The notes under the pieces are model-generated. The model ran no database searches, was not told the DNA's origin, and worked only from the letters and a program-made list of their open reading frames with translations. 64,000 bases of DNA from Ardenticatenaceae bacterium (lineage in GTDB: Bacteria; Chloroflexota; Anaerolineae; Promineifilales; Promineifilaceae), in the NCBI GenBank assembly GCA_011525915.1, contig WYBM01000098.1, forward strand, positions 124,001 through 188,000. The letters run 5' to 3'. Of the stretch, positions 54,027 to 62,753 are shown piece by piece; the first letter of the stretch is position 1, and each line of letters begins with the position of its first letter. The position numbers and the translations under genes were made by a program.

Positions 54027-55400
54027 ATGGCTCAAGGGATGCTCACCATAGAACAGCTTGGCAAGATGGTTAAGAGCGAAGAAATCGAGACAGTCATTGT
54101 GGGGTTTACGGACCATTACGGCCGTATGATGGGCAAACGTTTTGACGCTGAATTTTTTGTCACCGATATATTAAGTCATGGCACACATGGCTGCAATTAC
54201 CTGCTTACCGTAGATATGGAAATGGAACCTGTACCCGGCTATAAATTCGCCAATTGGGAACTTGGCTACGGCGACTTCCACCTTGTCCCCGACATGGACA
54301 CCCTGCGTGTGGCCAGTTGGCTGGAAAAAACAGCCTTGGTCCTTTGTGATGTGGAAGATGATCAAACCCATACCTTGATCTCTGTCGCCCCCCGGTCCAT
54401 GCTGCGTCACCAATTAAAAACAGCCCAGAAAAGTGGTTTTGCTGCCATGGCCGCCTCTGAACTGGAATATTACATTTATGAAGATTCTTACAAGGTGGCG
54501 GCCCAGAAAAAGTATGCTGGCTTAGACCCTGCTGGTTGGTACATTGAAGATTACCACATCCTGCAAGGTTCTCGTGAGGAAAAATTTACCGCCCTGGCCC
54601 GCCGTCATCTGAAAAAATCGGGCATACCGGTTGAAAACTCCAAAGGAGAGTGGGGCCTGGGACAGCATGAAGTGAATGTGCGCTATGCCGATGCCCTCAC
54701 CATGGCTGATCGCCACACTGTTTTTAAACAGTGTTTTAAAGAAGTGGCTGATCAACTTGGCGTCAGTGTGACTTTTATGGCCAAACCCCATTCAGGACAG
54801 GCAGGCAGCAGCTGTCACCTTCATGTTAGCTTGTGGCAAAATGGCGAGAATGCTTTTGCCGGTCCTCATAAATTGGGGCCGGTGCACTGTTCAGATGCGT
54901 TTCGTTGGTTCTTGGGCGGCTGGATGGCGCATGTGCCCGAGATGATGGTGTTCTATGCACCCACCATCAATGCCTACAAACGGTTTGAAGACGGATCATG
55001 GGCTCCCACACGCATCGCCTGGTGTTATGATAACCGTACGGCCGGTTTTCGTGTGGTGGGCAAAGGCCAAAGTTTACGCATCGAATGTCGTATTCCCGGC
55101 GCAGATTGCAACCCGTATCTGGCCTATGCGGCCGTGCTGGCTTCTGGTTTGGATGGCATTGCTAATAAGATTGAACCCCCAGACATTTTTGAAGGGGATG
55201 TGTATATGGCCCAGCATCTGCCGCGTGTGCCCTATACCCTGCGTGACGCGATCGATCTGTTTGAAGGCAGCGCCTTTACCAAACAGGCATTTGGTGAGGA
55301 TGTGGTTGAGCATTACACGCATTATTTCCGTGTAGAGCAGAAGGCCTATGATAATTTTGTGACGGATTGGGAACGTAAGCGGTATTTTGAGCGAGTGTAA
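54027..55400 (+). CDS. Glutamine synthetase-like enzyme (gamma-glutamyl-amine ligase type)
   Basis: 457 residues. Glutamine synthetase fold: beta-grasp N-terminus (VIVGFTDHYGRMMGKRFDAEFF), catalytic domain with AASELEYYIYE (metal Glu), GLGQHEVNVRYADALTMADRH, FMAKPHSGQAGSSCHLHVSLW (HLH), NAYKRFEDGSWAPTRIAWCYDNRTAGFRV and RIECRIPGADCNPYLAYAA. It lacks the classical GlnA adenylylation region and is of the GlnA-like group that glutamylates amines such as ethanolamine or polyamines. Context (permease before, SDR 12 bp after) favours an amine rather than ammonia as substrate. Confidence 0.9.
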   Translation: MAQGMLTIEQLGKMVKSEEIETVIVGFTDHYGRMMGKRFDAEFFVTDILSHGTHGCNYLLTVDMEMEPVPGYKFANWELGYGDFHLVPDMDTLRVASWLEKTALVLCDVEDDQTHTLISVAPRSMLRHQLKTAQKSGFAAMAASELEYYIYEDSYKVAAQKKYAGLDPAGWYIEDYHILQGSREEKFTALARRHLKKSGIPVENSKGEWGLGQHEVNVRYADALTMADRHTVFKQCFKEVADQLGVSVTFMAKPHSGQAGSSCHLHVSLWQNGENAFAGPHKLGPVHCSDAFRWFLGGWMAHVPEMMVFYAPTINAYKRFEDGSWAPTRIAWCYDNRTAGFRVVGKGQSLRIECRIPGADCNPYLAYAAVLASGLDGIANKIEPPDIFEGDVYMAQHLPRVPYTLRDAIDLFEGSAFTKQAFGEDVVEHYTHYFRVEQKAYDNFVTDWERKRYFERV

Positions 55401-55412
55401 GAGAGGGTATTC

Positions 55413-56186
55413 ATGAGATTACAAAACAAAGTTGCATTGGTGACCGGGGCCAGCAGTGGTATTGGTCGGGCCACCTGTTTATTGTTTGCCCAGGAGGGGG
55501 CACGGGTTGTGCTGGTAGATGTGAATGATGCGGGGGGGCAGGAGGCGCTGGCAGCCCTTAAACAACAGGGCGGTGAAGGCATGTATATTCATGCGGATAT
55601 GGCGCAGGCGGCCGATTGTGAGGCTATGGTCCGGGCAGTGGAGGAACGTTACGGCCGTTTAGATATCCTCTTTAATAACGCGGGTATTAGCCATGCGGCC
55701 GATGATGATGCGGTAAATACGGCGGAAGAGGTGTGGGACTTGACCTTTAACATTAATGTGAAAGGGGTATTCTTGTGCTGTAAATATGGCATTCCCGCGC
55801 TGCGACGCGCTGGTGGGGGATCGATCATTAATACGGCTTCTTTTGTGGCGTTGGTGGGTGCGGCCACACCGCAGCTGGCCTATACGGCCAGCAAAGGGGC
55901 GGTGCTTTCAATGACACGGGAGTTGGCCACGATTCATGCGCGGGAAAATATTCGGGTCAATGCTCTTTGCCCCGGCCCTCTGCGGACGGAGCTTCTGATG
56001 AAATATCTGGATACGCCGGAAAAGAAGAATCGTCGGCTGGTGCATATTCCCATGGGGCGTTTTGGTGAGGCAGAGGAGATTGCCAGGGCTGCTTTATATC
56101 TGGCTTCAGATGAGTCATCGTTTGTGACGGGGACATCGTTTATGGTAGATGGGGGCATAACGGCCGCGTATGTAACCCCTGAGTGA
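55413..56186 (+). CDS. Short-chain dehydrogenase/reductase
   Basis: 257 residues, classical SDR. NAD(P) motif TGASSGIGRATCLLF, Asp at the end of strand 2 (VVLVDVND), which favours NAD, then LFNNAGIS, catalytic Ser in IINTASFVAL, YTASK active site and a PGPLRTELL turn; C-terminal FMVDGGITAAYV. It begins 12 bp after the glutamine-synthetase-like gene and so is cotranscribed. It may oxidise an alcohol group in the glutamylated product, for example that of ethanolamine. Specificity is inferred. Confidence 0.93.
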   Translation: MRLQNKVALVTGASSGIGRATCLLFAQEGARVVLVDVNDAGGQEALAALKQQGGEGMYIHADMAQAADCEAMVRAVEERYGRLDILFNNAGISHAADDDAVNTAEEVWDLTFNINVKGVFLCCKYGIPALRRAGGGSIINTASFVALVGAATPQLAYTASKGAVLSMTRELATIHARENIRVNALCPGPLRTELLMKYLDTPEKKNRRLVHIPMGRFGEAEEIARAALYLASDESSFVTGTSFMVDGGITAAYVTPE

Positions 56187-56225
56187 GTTACAGGCTGGTA
56201 TGGGGAACGGCCGAGGAAAATTTTA

Positions 56226-56247
56226 GGGGGGCCGCAGGCCCCCTTTT
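56226..56247 (+). terminator. Rho-independent terminator after the SDR gene
   Basis: GGGGGCC (56227-56233), loop GCA, GGCCCCC (56237-56243), then TTTT. It may also serve the oncoming minus-strand NRPS gene, as TAAAATTTT lies on the other side. Confidence 0.8.
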
Positions 56248-56308
56248 CGCTTGGTCCTATATGACCTTATTTCAGGCACGTTGTACCTGACGCCAACGCC
56301 GCTCAGGG

Positions 56309-59300
56309 TTAACTCAACCCCATCTCTTTTTCAAACCGTTCCAGCAGCTTCTCTTCTATAAGCACAGCCAAATTGGCAATGGTAGGTTCCTCAAAAAAGT
56401 TACGCAAGGATAAATTAATGTCAAAGGCTTCGTTGACCTGGTGAATGGCTTGGGTGGCCAGTAAAGAGTAGCCGCCCAGGTCAAAAAAAGTGCTGTAGGC
56501 GCTAACCCGTTCAATGCCCAATACCCGGGACCAGATCTCGGCCAGCCTTTCTTCAACGGGACCTTCCGGGGCTATAAACTCTTCCTCTGCGTGCATGGCT
56601 GCAAATTCATCAGGCAAGGGTAAGGCGTTCCGGTTCAACTTGCCATTGGGTGTCAGAGGTAAACTCTCTAATACAACAAAAACTGAAGGCACCATATAAT
56701 CTGGCAGGGCATCCTTTAAGAATCCGCGCAGTTCGTTGGCCGTTGGTGGATTTTCCTGATGTAAGACAAGGTAGGCAACCAGGTGTTTTTCGCCCGATGT
56801 ATCCGCCTGCACCAGGATAACCGCCTCTTTGACTTCAGGATGCTGATTGAGCAGACTTTCGATTTCACCCAATTCAATACGGAACCCCCGCACTTTCACT
56901 TGATGGTCAATCCGCCCCAGGTAGGCAACGTCTTTGCCAGGCAAATAACAAGCCAAATCCCCAGACCTATATAAACGTGCGCCGGGTTTGTTGCTGAAAG
57001 GGTCTGGCACGAACCGCGCAGCTGTCAGCCCGGGCCGGTTTAAATAGCCACGGGCTACACCAGCGCCCCCAATAAACATTTCGCCGGAAATACCAACTGG
57101 CACTGGATGAAAGTATGGGTCCAGTATGTACACGTGTAAGTCAGGGATGGGCACACCGATAACGCTTTTTGATGCTTCTCCCAAGTCTGTTTCTTTTACC
57201 GGGCGGTAAGTGACATGTACTGTTGTTTCTGTAATGCCATACATATTTACCAGCTGCGGAGATTGGTCGCCGTGACGGTCGATCCACGGCCGTAAACTGT
57301 TTGGTTCCAGGGCTTCACCCCCAAAGATAATGAGCCGTAAGGCCAGGTCCCCGGTGTCCTCTAAAGCCTCTTCAGCCCATATGAATTGACGGAAAGCAGA
57401 AGGGGTCTGGTTTAAGACGGTCACGCGCTCCGCACGCAACAGGGTGTGGAACACGTCGGGTGCCCGGCTCATCCAATAGGGAATCACGACAAGTTTGCCA
57501 CCATACAGGAGTGCTCCCCAAATTTCCCACACGGAAAAGTCGAAAGTATACGCGTGGAAAAATGTCCATATGTCGTTGTGGTCAAAGTGGAACCACCCCT
57601 GGGTGCCCTTTAATAACCGTACCACAGTGCGGTGCTCAACCAGAACCCCCTTCGGCTTGCCTGTTGATCCTGACGTGTAAATGATATAGGCCAGGTTATC
57701 GGCCGTTACCACATTGGCTAAATTCTCATCATTTGCCTGGGCAATAGTTTCCCACTCTGTATCCAAGCAAATGGTTTTGATATCAAGTTCTGGAAGCTTT
57801 TCTAGGGCCTGTTGCTGTGTTAGCACCACAACTGGCCGGGCATCGGCCAGCATAAAATCTAGCCGGTCCTTTGGATGAGTCAGGTCTAGGGGCAAATAGG
57901 CACCACCCGCCTTAAGAACACCTAGAATCCCTATGATCACTTCCAATGAGCGTTCCAGGAAAATGCCAACGGGCGTTTCTGACCCTACACCCCACGGCCG
58001 TAAATAATGCGCTAACTGATTCGCACGGCGATTTAATTCCCGGTAAGTTAACTGCTCCTTATCCAAAACGACAGCTACCGCATCCGGTGTCTGCTGTGCC
58101 TGGTATTCAAACCACTCATGAAGGCACTGTTGCTGTGGGTACGATGTTTCAGCCGTGGGCCATCTTGTTAAAATCTGTTGCTGTTCTGCTTCTGTCAGAA
58201 GTGGTAGATCAGATAAACGCTGTTGCGAACCGGTGACAATTCCCTTAAGCAGCGTTTGAAATTGATCAAGCATGTCCCGGTTCAAAATGCCTGCCCCGTA
58301 CTCCAGGCTGCAGATTATGCCATTTTTGTTCTCTTCAATATTAAGACCCAGCAAATCGGGCGGCTCCCCCACTTTAAAGTCAACAGGAAACGGCACCACC
58401 TCTAACCCCGGTAGATCCAGGGAAAACGAAGGAACATTTTGCATCACAAAAATGACTTGGAATAACGGATTACGGTTTAAATCTCGCTCAGGGTGTAATT
58501 CTTCTACTAATTGTGAAAAGGGAAGGCTCCTATGGGCAAGCGCTTCCAAAACAACCTGATGTGTACGATTAAGTAACTCTTCTACGGTGGGGTTTCCTGA
58601 GACGTCTGTCCGGAGTACCAAAGTATTTAGGAAAAGACCAATCAAATTCTGAACTTCAGGGCGGTCGCGGACAAAAATAGGAGAAGCCACAATAATATCT
58701 GTTTGCCCGGTGCAGTGATACAGCAATGTTTTGAAGGCAGCCAGCATGGTGGTAAATAACGTGACACCAGCACGGCGGCTGAACATCTTTAGGTCTTCTG
58801 TGAGCTGTTTATCAAGTGTACATACTTGTCTGGATGCCAAACGATTGTTTGCTTCATGAGAATGGTCAGTGATCAGCTGAAGAACGGGAAGAGGCCCGGC
58901 GAGCTGGTTTTTCCAGTAATCAGCCGCTTGTTTCAGTTCGTCGGATTGTAAAGATTGTCGTTGCCAATGGGCAAAGTCCGCATATTGAATGGGAAGCTCG
59001 TTAAGCAGGGCAGGTTTTCCCTGAGAAAATGCGCCATATAATGAAATGATCTCGCGAACCAGTACACTTTGAGACCAGGCATCAGAAACAATGTGATGAA
59101 TGTTCAGGAATAGAATGTGATCTTCGTTTGCCATCTGCAGTAGAATGGCTCGGAACAAAGGGCCCCGTGTCAAATCAAATGGATATTGTGCTTCCTCAAT
59201 AAGCAGTTCGCGTGCGTGTGCTTCTCGCTCAGACGCGGAGAAAGCTTGAAAGCTAACCAGTGGCAATTGTATGGTTAGTGTTGGCGCAATAACCTGGATT

Positions 59301-59713
59301 GGCTGTCCGTTTTTGCTTCTAAAGGTGGTTCGCAAGATTTCATGGCGGCGTATAATCTCATTAAGGCTTTGTTCTAATGCCTGGGTATTCAACGGTCCGG
59401 TCATACGAACGGCGGCAGGCATACTAGAGAATGCGGCTACCCCTAATTCCTCAAGGATCCATAGGCGTTGTTGATCATAGGAAAGTGGTAAATCATCTTC
59501 CCGTGAAATAGGCGGTATAGGTAAAGAGGTTGTATACGTAATGTCTTTGGCTTCATGGAGGAAGGCCATGACTTCTTCTTTACGTCTGGAGAGTTCATCA
59601 CGCAAGGATTGGGTTAACACGCCCTCAGGCGCATTGACGCGAAGCCGGTCATTATCAATCCAGACTCTTACGTCAAGGCTATGAAGATAGGATAAGAATT
59701 CAACAATCGACAT
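56309..59713 (-). CDS. Single-module NRPS: TubC docking - C - A(Thr) - PCP
   Basis: 1134 residues. Residues 1-55 form a TubC-type docking domain (SLDVRVWIDNDRLRVNAPEG), expected to pair with an upstream synthetase. The condensation domain (about 75-500) has an intact HHIVSDAWS (His206/207, Asp211). The adenylation domain (about 525-1030) has AYIIYTSGSTGKPKG. Its pocket by alignment to GrsA positions is D725 F726 W729 N768 I796 G798 M824 V832 H833 K1025, i.e. DFWNIGMVHK, the known L-threonine code. The carrier domain has Ser1083 in DLGGYSLLA. There is no epimerase or thioesterase domain. GGGAGA precedes the ATG. Divergent from mbtH. Confidence 0.95.
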   Translation of the reverse strand: MSIVEFLSYLHSLDVRVWIDNDRLRVNAPEGVLTQSLRDELSRRKEEVMAFLHEAKDITYTTSLPIPPISREDDLPLSYDQQRLWILEELGVAAFSSMPAAVRMTGPLNTQALEQSLNEIIRRHEILRTTFRSKNGQPIQVIAPTLTIQLPLVSFQAFSASEREAHARELLIEEAQYPFDLTRGPLFRAILLQMANEDHILFLNIHHIVSDAWSQSVLVREIISLYGAFSQGKPALLNELPIQYADFAHWQRQSLQSDELKQAADYWKNQLAGPLPVLQLITDHSHEANNRLASRQVCTLDKQLTEDLKMFSRRAGVTLFTTMLAAFKTLLYHCTGQTDIIVASPIFVRDRPEVQNLIGLFLNTLVLRTDVSGNPTVEELLNRTHQVVLEALAHRSLPFSQLVEELHPERDLNRNPLFQVIFVMQNVPSFSLDLPGLEVVPFPVDFKVGEPPDLLGLNIEENKNGIICSLEYGAGILNRDMLDQFQTLLKGIVTGSQQRLSDLPLLTEAEQQQILTRWPTAETSYPQQQCLHEWFEYQAQQTPDAVAVVLDKEQLTYRELNRRANQLAHYLRPWGVGSETPVGIFLERSLEVIIGILGVLKAGGAYLPLDLTHPKDRLDFMLADARPVVVLTQQQALEKLPELDIKTICLDTEWETIAQANDENLANVVTADNLAYIIYTSGSTGKPKGVLVEHRTVVRLLKGTQGWFHFDHNDIWTFFHAYTFDFSVWEIWGALLYGGKLVVIPYWMSRAPDVFHTLLRAERVTVLNQTPSAFRQFIWAEEALEDTGDLALRLIIFGGEALEPNSLRPWIDRHGDQSPQLVNMYGITETTVHVTYRPVKETDLGEASKSVIGVPIPDLHVYILDPYFHPVPVGISGEMFIGGAGVARGYLNRPGLTAARFVPDPFSNKPGARLYRSGDLACYLPGKDVAYLGRIDHQVKVRGFRIELGEIESLLNQHPEVKEAVILVQADTSGEKHLVAYLVLHQENPPTANELRGFLKDALPDYMVPSVFVVLESLPLTPNGKLNRNALPLPDEFAAMHAEEEFIAPEGPVEERLAEIWSRVLGIERVSAYSTFFDLGGYSLLATQAIHQVNEAFDINLSLRNFFEEPTIANLAVLIEEKLLERFEKEMGLS

Positions 59714-60520
59714 ACTTGTCTCCCTTAAGTGGCACAGCTGGGAAACCGGCCACGCTTTGCAGTCTGGTTGCAGAGGTCAAGAACAAAAATGATAGCCTGA
59801 GAAAAATAGTTCAGCAACTGTCGATGAATCAAATTACACCATTTTTGCGGAAATAACTGGGCAACTGCGCAATTGTGCCTGTTCGGCGGCGAAATTCCCC
59901 GCGCAACCAGCACCGGGCGGTGGCATTCTAGCAGCTAAAGACGGTGTCAAACTGATGCACAACGAAGCTCAAAGCCTGCCCATTAATGTCTATGTGTAAA
60001 TGCCTAGAAATTCCGAATGACCGGTTGACAAATCTCCCTTACATCGTTATGATTCCCTGGCATTTTTTTGCAGTTTTGAAAAGATTTTGTGAATCAACTG
60101 TGTCGTCACCACATCATACCACGACGCAAAGCTTGTTCAGCAGCATTGTTGGTAGGCTTAGTTTATGACCATATTGGCCGCCTTGTGGGTTAGACAAGGG
60201 TTGCTTGTAAAAGTTGCCCAGGTCCTTGCTCAATCCCTATTCCTATTTGGTTGTTTTACCCGGCAAAAAAAGGGCACACACTTGCAGATGTATCATTGCT
60301 GCTGGCAACATTGTTACCAACATTTGCATGCTTTCCGGTGTGATGATCCTGTCTTGTTGGTATTCCAAGCGGGAGGGTGTTGACTCATTCCTTTAGTTCT
60401 TTCATTATGACCATTTAGTCTATCTGCTTTGGGGCGGATTGACTGATTTTCGTTTATTGATCTGGGTGATTACCCTTTATCTTCTATTTATTACCTGGTA
60501 TTACAAAGAGGTGAAAAATT
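59714..60520. other. 800-bp divergent region between NRPS and mbtH; transposase relic
   Basis: Must hold the promoters for both directions, but no clear -35/-10 pair stands out. On the minus strand at about 60110-60160 a short frame reads TKPTNNAAEQALRRGMMW and stops. PTNNAAE-ALR is the C-terminal signature of IS66-type transposases, so this is probably an insertion-sequence scrap. No complete IS ends found. No ACGGCCGT is present in this stretch. Confidence 0.4.
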
Positions 60521-60742
60521 ATGAGCAGAGATGAACAAGAAGACAATGAGATTTACGATGTTGTGGTTAATCATGAGGAACAGTACTCTATTTGGTTAGC
60601 ATACCGGGAACCTCCGCTTGGTTGGCGTAAGGTTGGCAAAAGCGGTTCAAAAGCCGAATGTCTGGCTTATATTGAAGAGGTTTGGACTGACATGCGACCT
60701 TTGAGTCTGCGCAAGAAGATGGAAGAAGCTGCCCAAGAATAG
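60521..60742 (+). CDS. MbtH-like protein
   Basis: 73 residues. The family signature is nearly complete: [40 protein letters not shown] and [11 protein letters not shown], with the conserved Trp residues. MbtH-like proteins bind NRPS adenylation domains and help their folding and activity, here presumably the Thr-activating enzyme encoded divergently and any modules beyond the window. AGAGGTG precedes the ATG. Followed closely by two small genes. Confidence 0.97.
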   Translation: MSRDEQEDNEIYDVVVNHEEQYSIWLAYREPPLGWRKVGKSGSKAECLAYIEEVWTDMRPLSLRKKMEEAAQE

Positions 60743-60749
60743 GAGTTGA

Positions 60750-61079
60750 ATGATGGCAGAGATGGGTAAGTATTGTAAAGCTTATTACTTAAAGGATTTC
60801 CGTAAATTCAGTGGATGGACGGAAAGGGCCGAGAATGCAAAGAAAGAAAAAAAGGAAGTAGCCGGACAGGAAGTTGATGTCATACAGGAATTGATTGACG
60901 AAACCATTCTGTATCTACATGATAACTATATTGTCACGGATGGTATCTTTAAGGATGAAAATATCATTTTTGATGATGTAACTTCCGAATGGGTTGAATA
61001 TTGCCACCAGGCACTCAAGTTTGAAGTACCAGTATATGAACCGATCAGCCGAAATGGAGGGGTCGTTGAGAATGGATGA
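60750..61079 (+). CDS. Unrecognised 109-residue protein in NRPS operon
   Basis: Begins 7 bp after mbtH with AGGAG just upstream; the second ATG at 60753 is an alternative. N-terminal MGKYCKAYYLKDFRKFSGW is basic and aromatic, followed by a Lys/Glu-rich helix (ERAENAKKEKKEVAG). The rest is acidic: ETILYLHDNYIVTDGIFKDE, DDVTSEWVEYCHQALKFEVP. No signal peptide, no known motif. Overlaps the next gene by 8 nt. Position between mbtH and the exporter suggests a role in making or handling the peptide; the actual function is unknown. Confidence 0.75.
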   Translation: MMAEMGKYCKAYYLKDFRKFSGWTERAENAKKEKKEVAGQEVDVIQELIDETILYLHDNYIVTDGIFKDENIIFDDVTSEWVEYCHQALKFEVPVYEPISRNGGVVENG

Positions 61080-61398
61080 GCTAGTACAACGTTTATCGGA
61101 GGGTGAGCATCCTGTTGTAGCGAGTAGAGCCCAAGGCTCTACTGAAGAGCTAAAAAAGAGTATTGATCGGGGCTACGTTCTTATCAAGTTTACGAATACG
61201 CGGGGTGGAACTGAGTTGGGTGTAAGGTTAGATGACACCTTAACCGATCTAAGTGAGGCAGATTTTGGCCAGTCAACGGGCCAGGCTCATTTAGTAGGGA
61301 ATTTGACACTTAACTATGTGGATGTTCAATGTGTGGCGGATATTGATTTAGCCACTTTGGAAGGCAAAGGCCACCTGGTAATATTAAACGGTACATAA
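61072..61398 (+). CDS. Unrecognised 108-residue protein in NRPS operon
   Basis: Starts at the ATG at 61072, overlapping the previous gene by 8 nt, with GGAGGGG 12 nt upstream. Product: LVQRLSEGEHPVVASRAQGS, a helix (TEELKKSIDRG), then a beta-rich part (YVLIKFTNTRGGTELGVRLD, AHLVGNLTLNYVDVQCVADI, LATLEGKGHLVILNG). The GTELGVRLD and ADIDLATLEG stretches look like conserved cores. Soluble, one Cys. I do not recognise the family. Translational overlap with its neighbour suggests the two proteins are made in similar amounts and may act as a pair. Confidence 0.75.
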   Translation: MDELVQRLSEGEHPVVASRAQGSTEELKKSIDRGYVLIKFTNTRGGTELGVRLDDTLTDLSEADFGQSTGQAHLVGNLTLNYVDVQCVADIDLATLEGKGHLVILNGT

Positions 61399-61708
61399 AC
61401 GTGGGCATATTCTGTAAGATATGTTGACGAGTCAGGCTTTACCTGTCTGACTTGCAACTACCCCATGCTCACCATGCTTGATGTACGACACTGGTAGTAT
61501 TGTAATGGCGATACGTAAATTTATTATAGACGGCACCACAACGGCCGTATAGTTGAAGCCCCGTGTTTCTTGCGCTTGAGTCCATACCCCATGGCTATTT
61601 GGGCATGCGAGCCGCCCTCTTTAGGTATCTTGCACAAGCGCTATATCACCAAGGCAGAAGCCCAGGCTGTTGTTGGGCTGCACTTTAGCTGAAAAGATCG
61701 GAGTAACC
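61399..61708. other. Gap before the ABC transporter; hairpin and small open frame
   Basis: AGTCAGG...CCTGTCTGACT around 61430-61452 can form a hairpin with a bulge and may end the mbtH transcript. One ACGGCCGT at 61541. A 33-codon frame at 61591-61692 (MAIWACEPPSLGILHKRYIT, ending GLHFS) looks a little protein-like but has no ribosome site. The GGAG before 61709 serves the ABC gene. Confidence 0.4.
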
Positions 61709-62665
61709 ATGCAGGAAATCTATATGTCGGCGCAGCACGTTCGGAAAACATATGGTGATGCAGTCGCTTTAGAAGACGCAACACTAAATTTGCATCAGGG
61801 AGAGATTTTAGCCCTTTTAGGCTCAAATGGGGCAGGTAAAACAACATTTATAAAAATTTTAGCTACCCTGCTGACAAAAGACAGCGGGCAGGTTGAAGTC
61901 CTTGGTTACAATTTGGATAAACACGAAAAAGAAATACGGCACTTTTTTGGCTATGTAGGCCAGGATACAGAACGCTCTGCTTATGCTCGCCTAACAGTTA
62001 TGGAGAACCTGCGGTTTTTTGGTGCTCTCCAGGGCCTTCATAAAAAACAAATTGGTCAACAAATTGACAAACTGGTTTCTTATTTCGACTTTGAAGCAAA
62101 CCTCAATAAGTTGTTTATGCAGCTTTCCGGCGGGCAGAAGCAGGCCGTCGTAATCATACGAGCTTTGCTGCACGATCCAGTGCTTATCTATCTAGATGAG
62201 CCAACAAAAGGCCTTGACCCAATTGTTGCGCAAAAGATCAGATCTTTTCTGAAACAGTATGTCCTTCAGGAACACAAATCCTTGTTGCTTACATCGCATA
62301 TTTTGTCTGAGGTAGACCAGTTAGCTGACCGTGTTGCGCTTATTCATAAGGGGAAAATAGAAGTTACTGACTCCCCAGAAGAGTTAAAATCCATGATTGG
62401 CGTTCGGGAGTTCATTGAACTGCGTAAAGAATCTTTGCCCACGCCCACCAAGGAAAAAATCCTGCAGCATGAATCGGTCCCGTTTTGTGTTGACAGTGAT
62501 CCCCAATGGATTTCGTTTGGCGTAACCGATATATTCAGCGGCACAGAAGCCGTTATTCAAGCATTGCGTGAAGATAATGTTCACCTTACGTTTCGGCAAC
62601 GCACTGTTTCATTAGAAGATGCCTATCTGCATATCATTGGGGCATTGTCTGATAAATTTGAATAG
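61709..62665 (+). CDS. ABC transporter ATP-binding protein (DrrA-like exporter)
   Basis: 318 residues from the ATG at 61709 (GGAG upstream; a longer frame starts at 61670). Walker A GSNGAGKTT, Q-loop YVGQD, signature LSGGQKQ, Walker B VLIYLDEPTKGLD and switch His in LLTSHILSEV, followed by the C-terminal extension typical of DrrA/CcmA-type subunits. Energises the ABC-2 permease encoded 88 bp downstream. In this setting it probably exports the non-ribosomal peptide or gives self-protection. Confidence 0.95.
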   Translation: MQEIYMSAQHVRKTYGDAVALEDATLNLHQGEILALLGSNGAGKTTFIKILATLLTKDSGQVEVLGYNLDKHEKEIRHFFGYVGQDTERSAYARLTVMENLRFFGALQGLHKKQIGQQIDKLVSYFDFEANLNKLFMQLSGGQKQAVVIIRALLHDPVLIYLDEPTKGLDPIVAQKIRSFLKQYVLQEHKSLLLTSHILSEVDQLADRVALIHKGKIEVTDSPEELKSMIGVREFIELRKESLPTPTKEKILQHESVPFCVDSDPQWISFGVTDIFSGTEAVIQALREDNVHLTFRQRTVSLEDAYLHIIGALSDKFE

Positions 62666-62753
62666 CCGTTTTGTGCGTATTCATAGAAAGGGTTTGATTA
62701 AACTTTCTAAGCTTTGCAACCAGCACCAAGTCGTTAGTAAGGAGTATTAAAGT

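Larger units (their letters stand above)
54..61548. repeat. Dispersed palindrome ACGGCCGT (HIP1-like), about 95-100 copies
   Basis: Seen at, for example, 54, 540, 1370, 2844, 4606 and 4614 (back to back), 5044, 8832, 11264, 19580, 30324, 38246, 48218, 57284 and 61541. Count by eye is about 95-100, against roughly one expected in 64 kb of unbiased sequence. It occurs in all frames: ACG GCC GTN gives Thr-Ala-Val, NAC GGC CGT gives (Asn/Asp/Tyr/His)-Gly-Arg, NNA CGG CCG T gives Arg-Pro. Density is about one per 500-600 bp up to 41 kb, lower afterwards, and almost nil beyond 58 kb. Confidence 0.9.

Noticed and set aside
61591-61692. 33-codon frame before the ABC transporter
   Set aside because: No ribosome site, no known match; noted only in the gap description.
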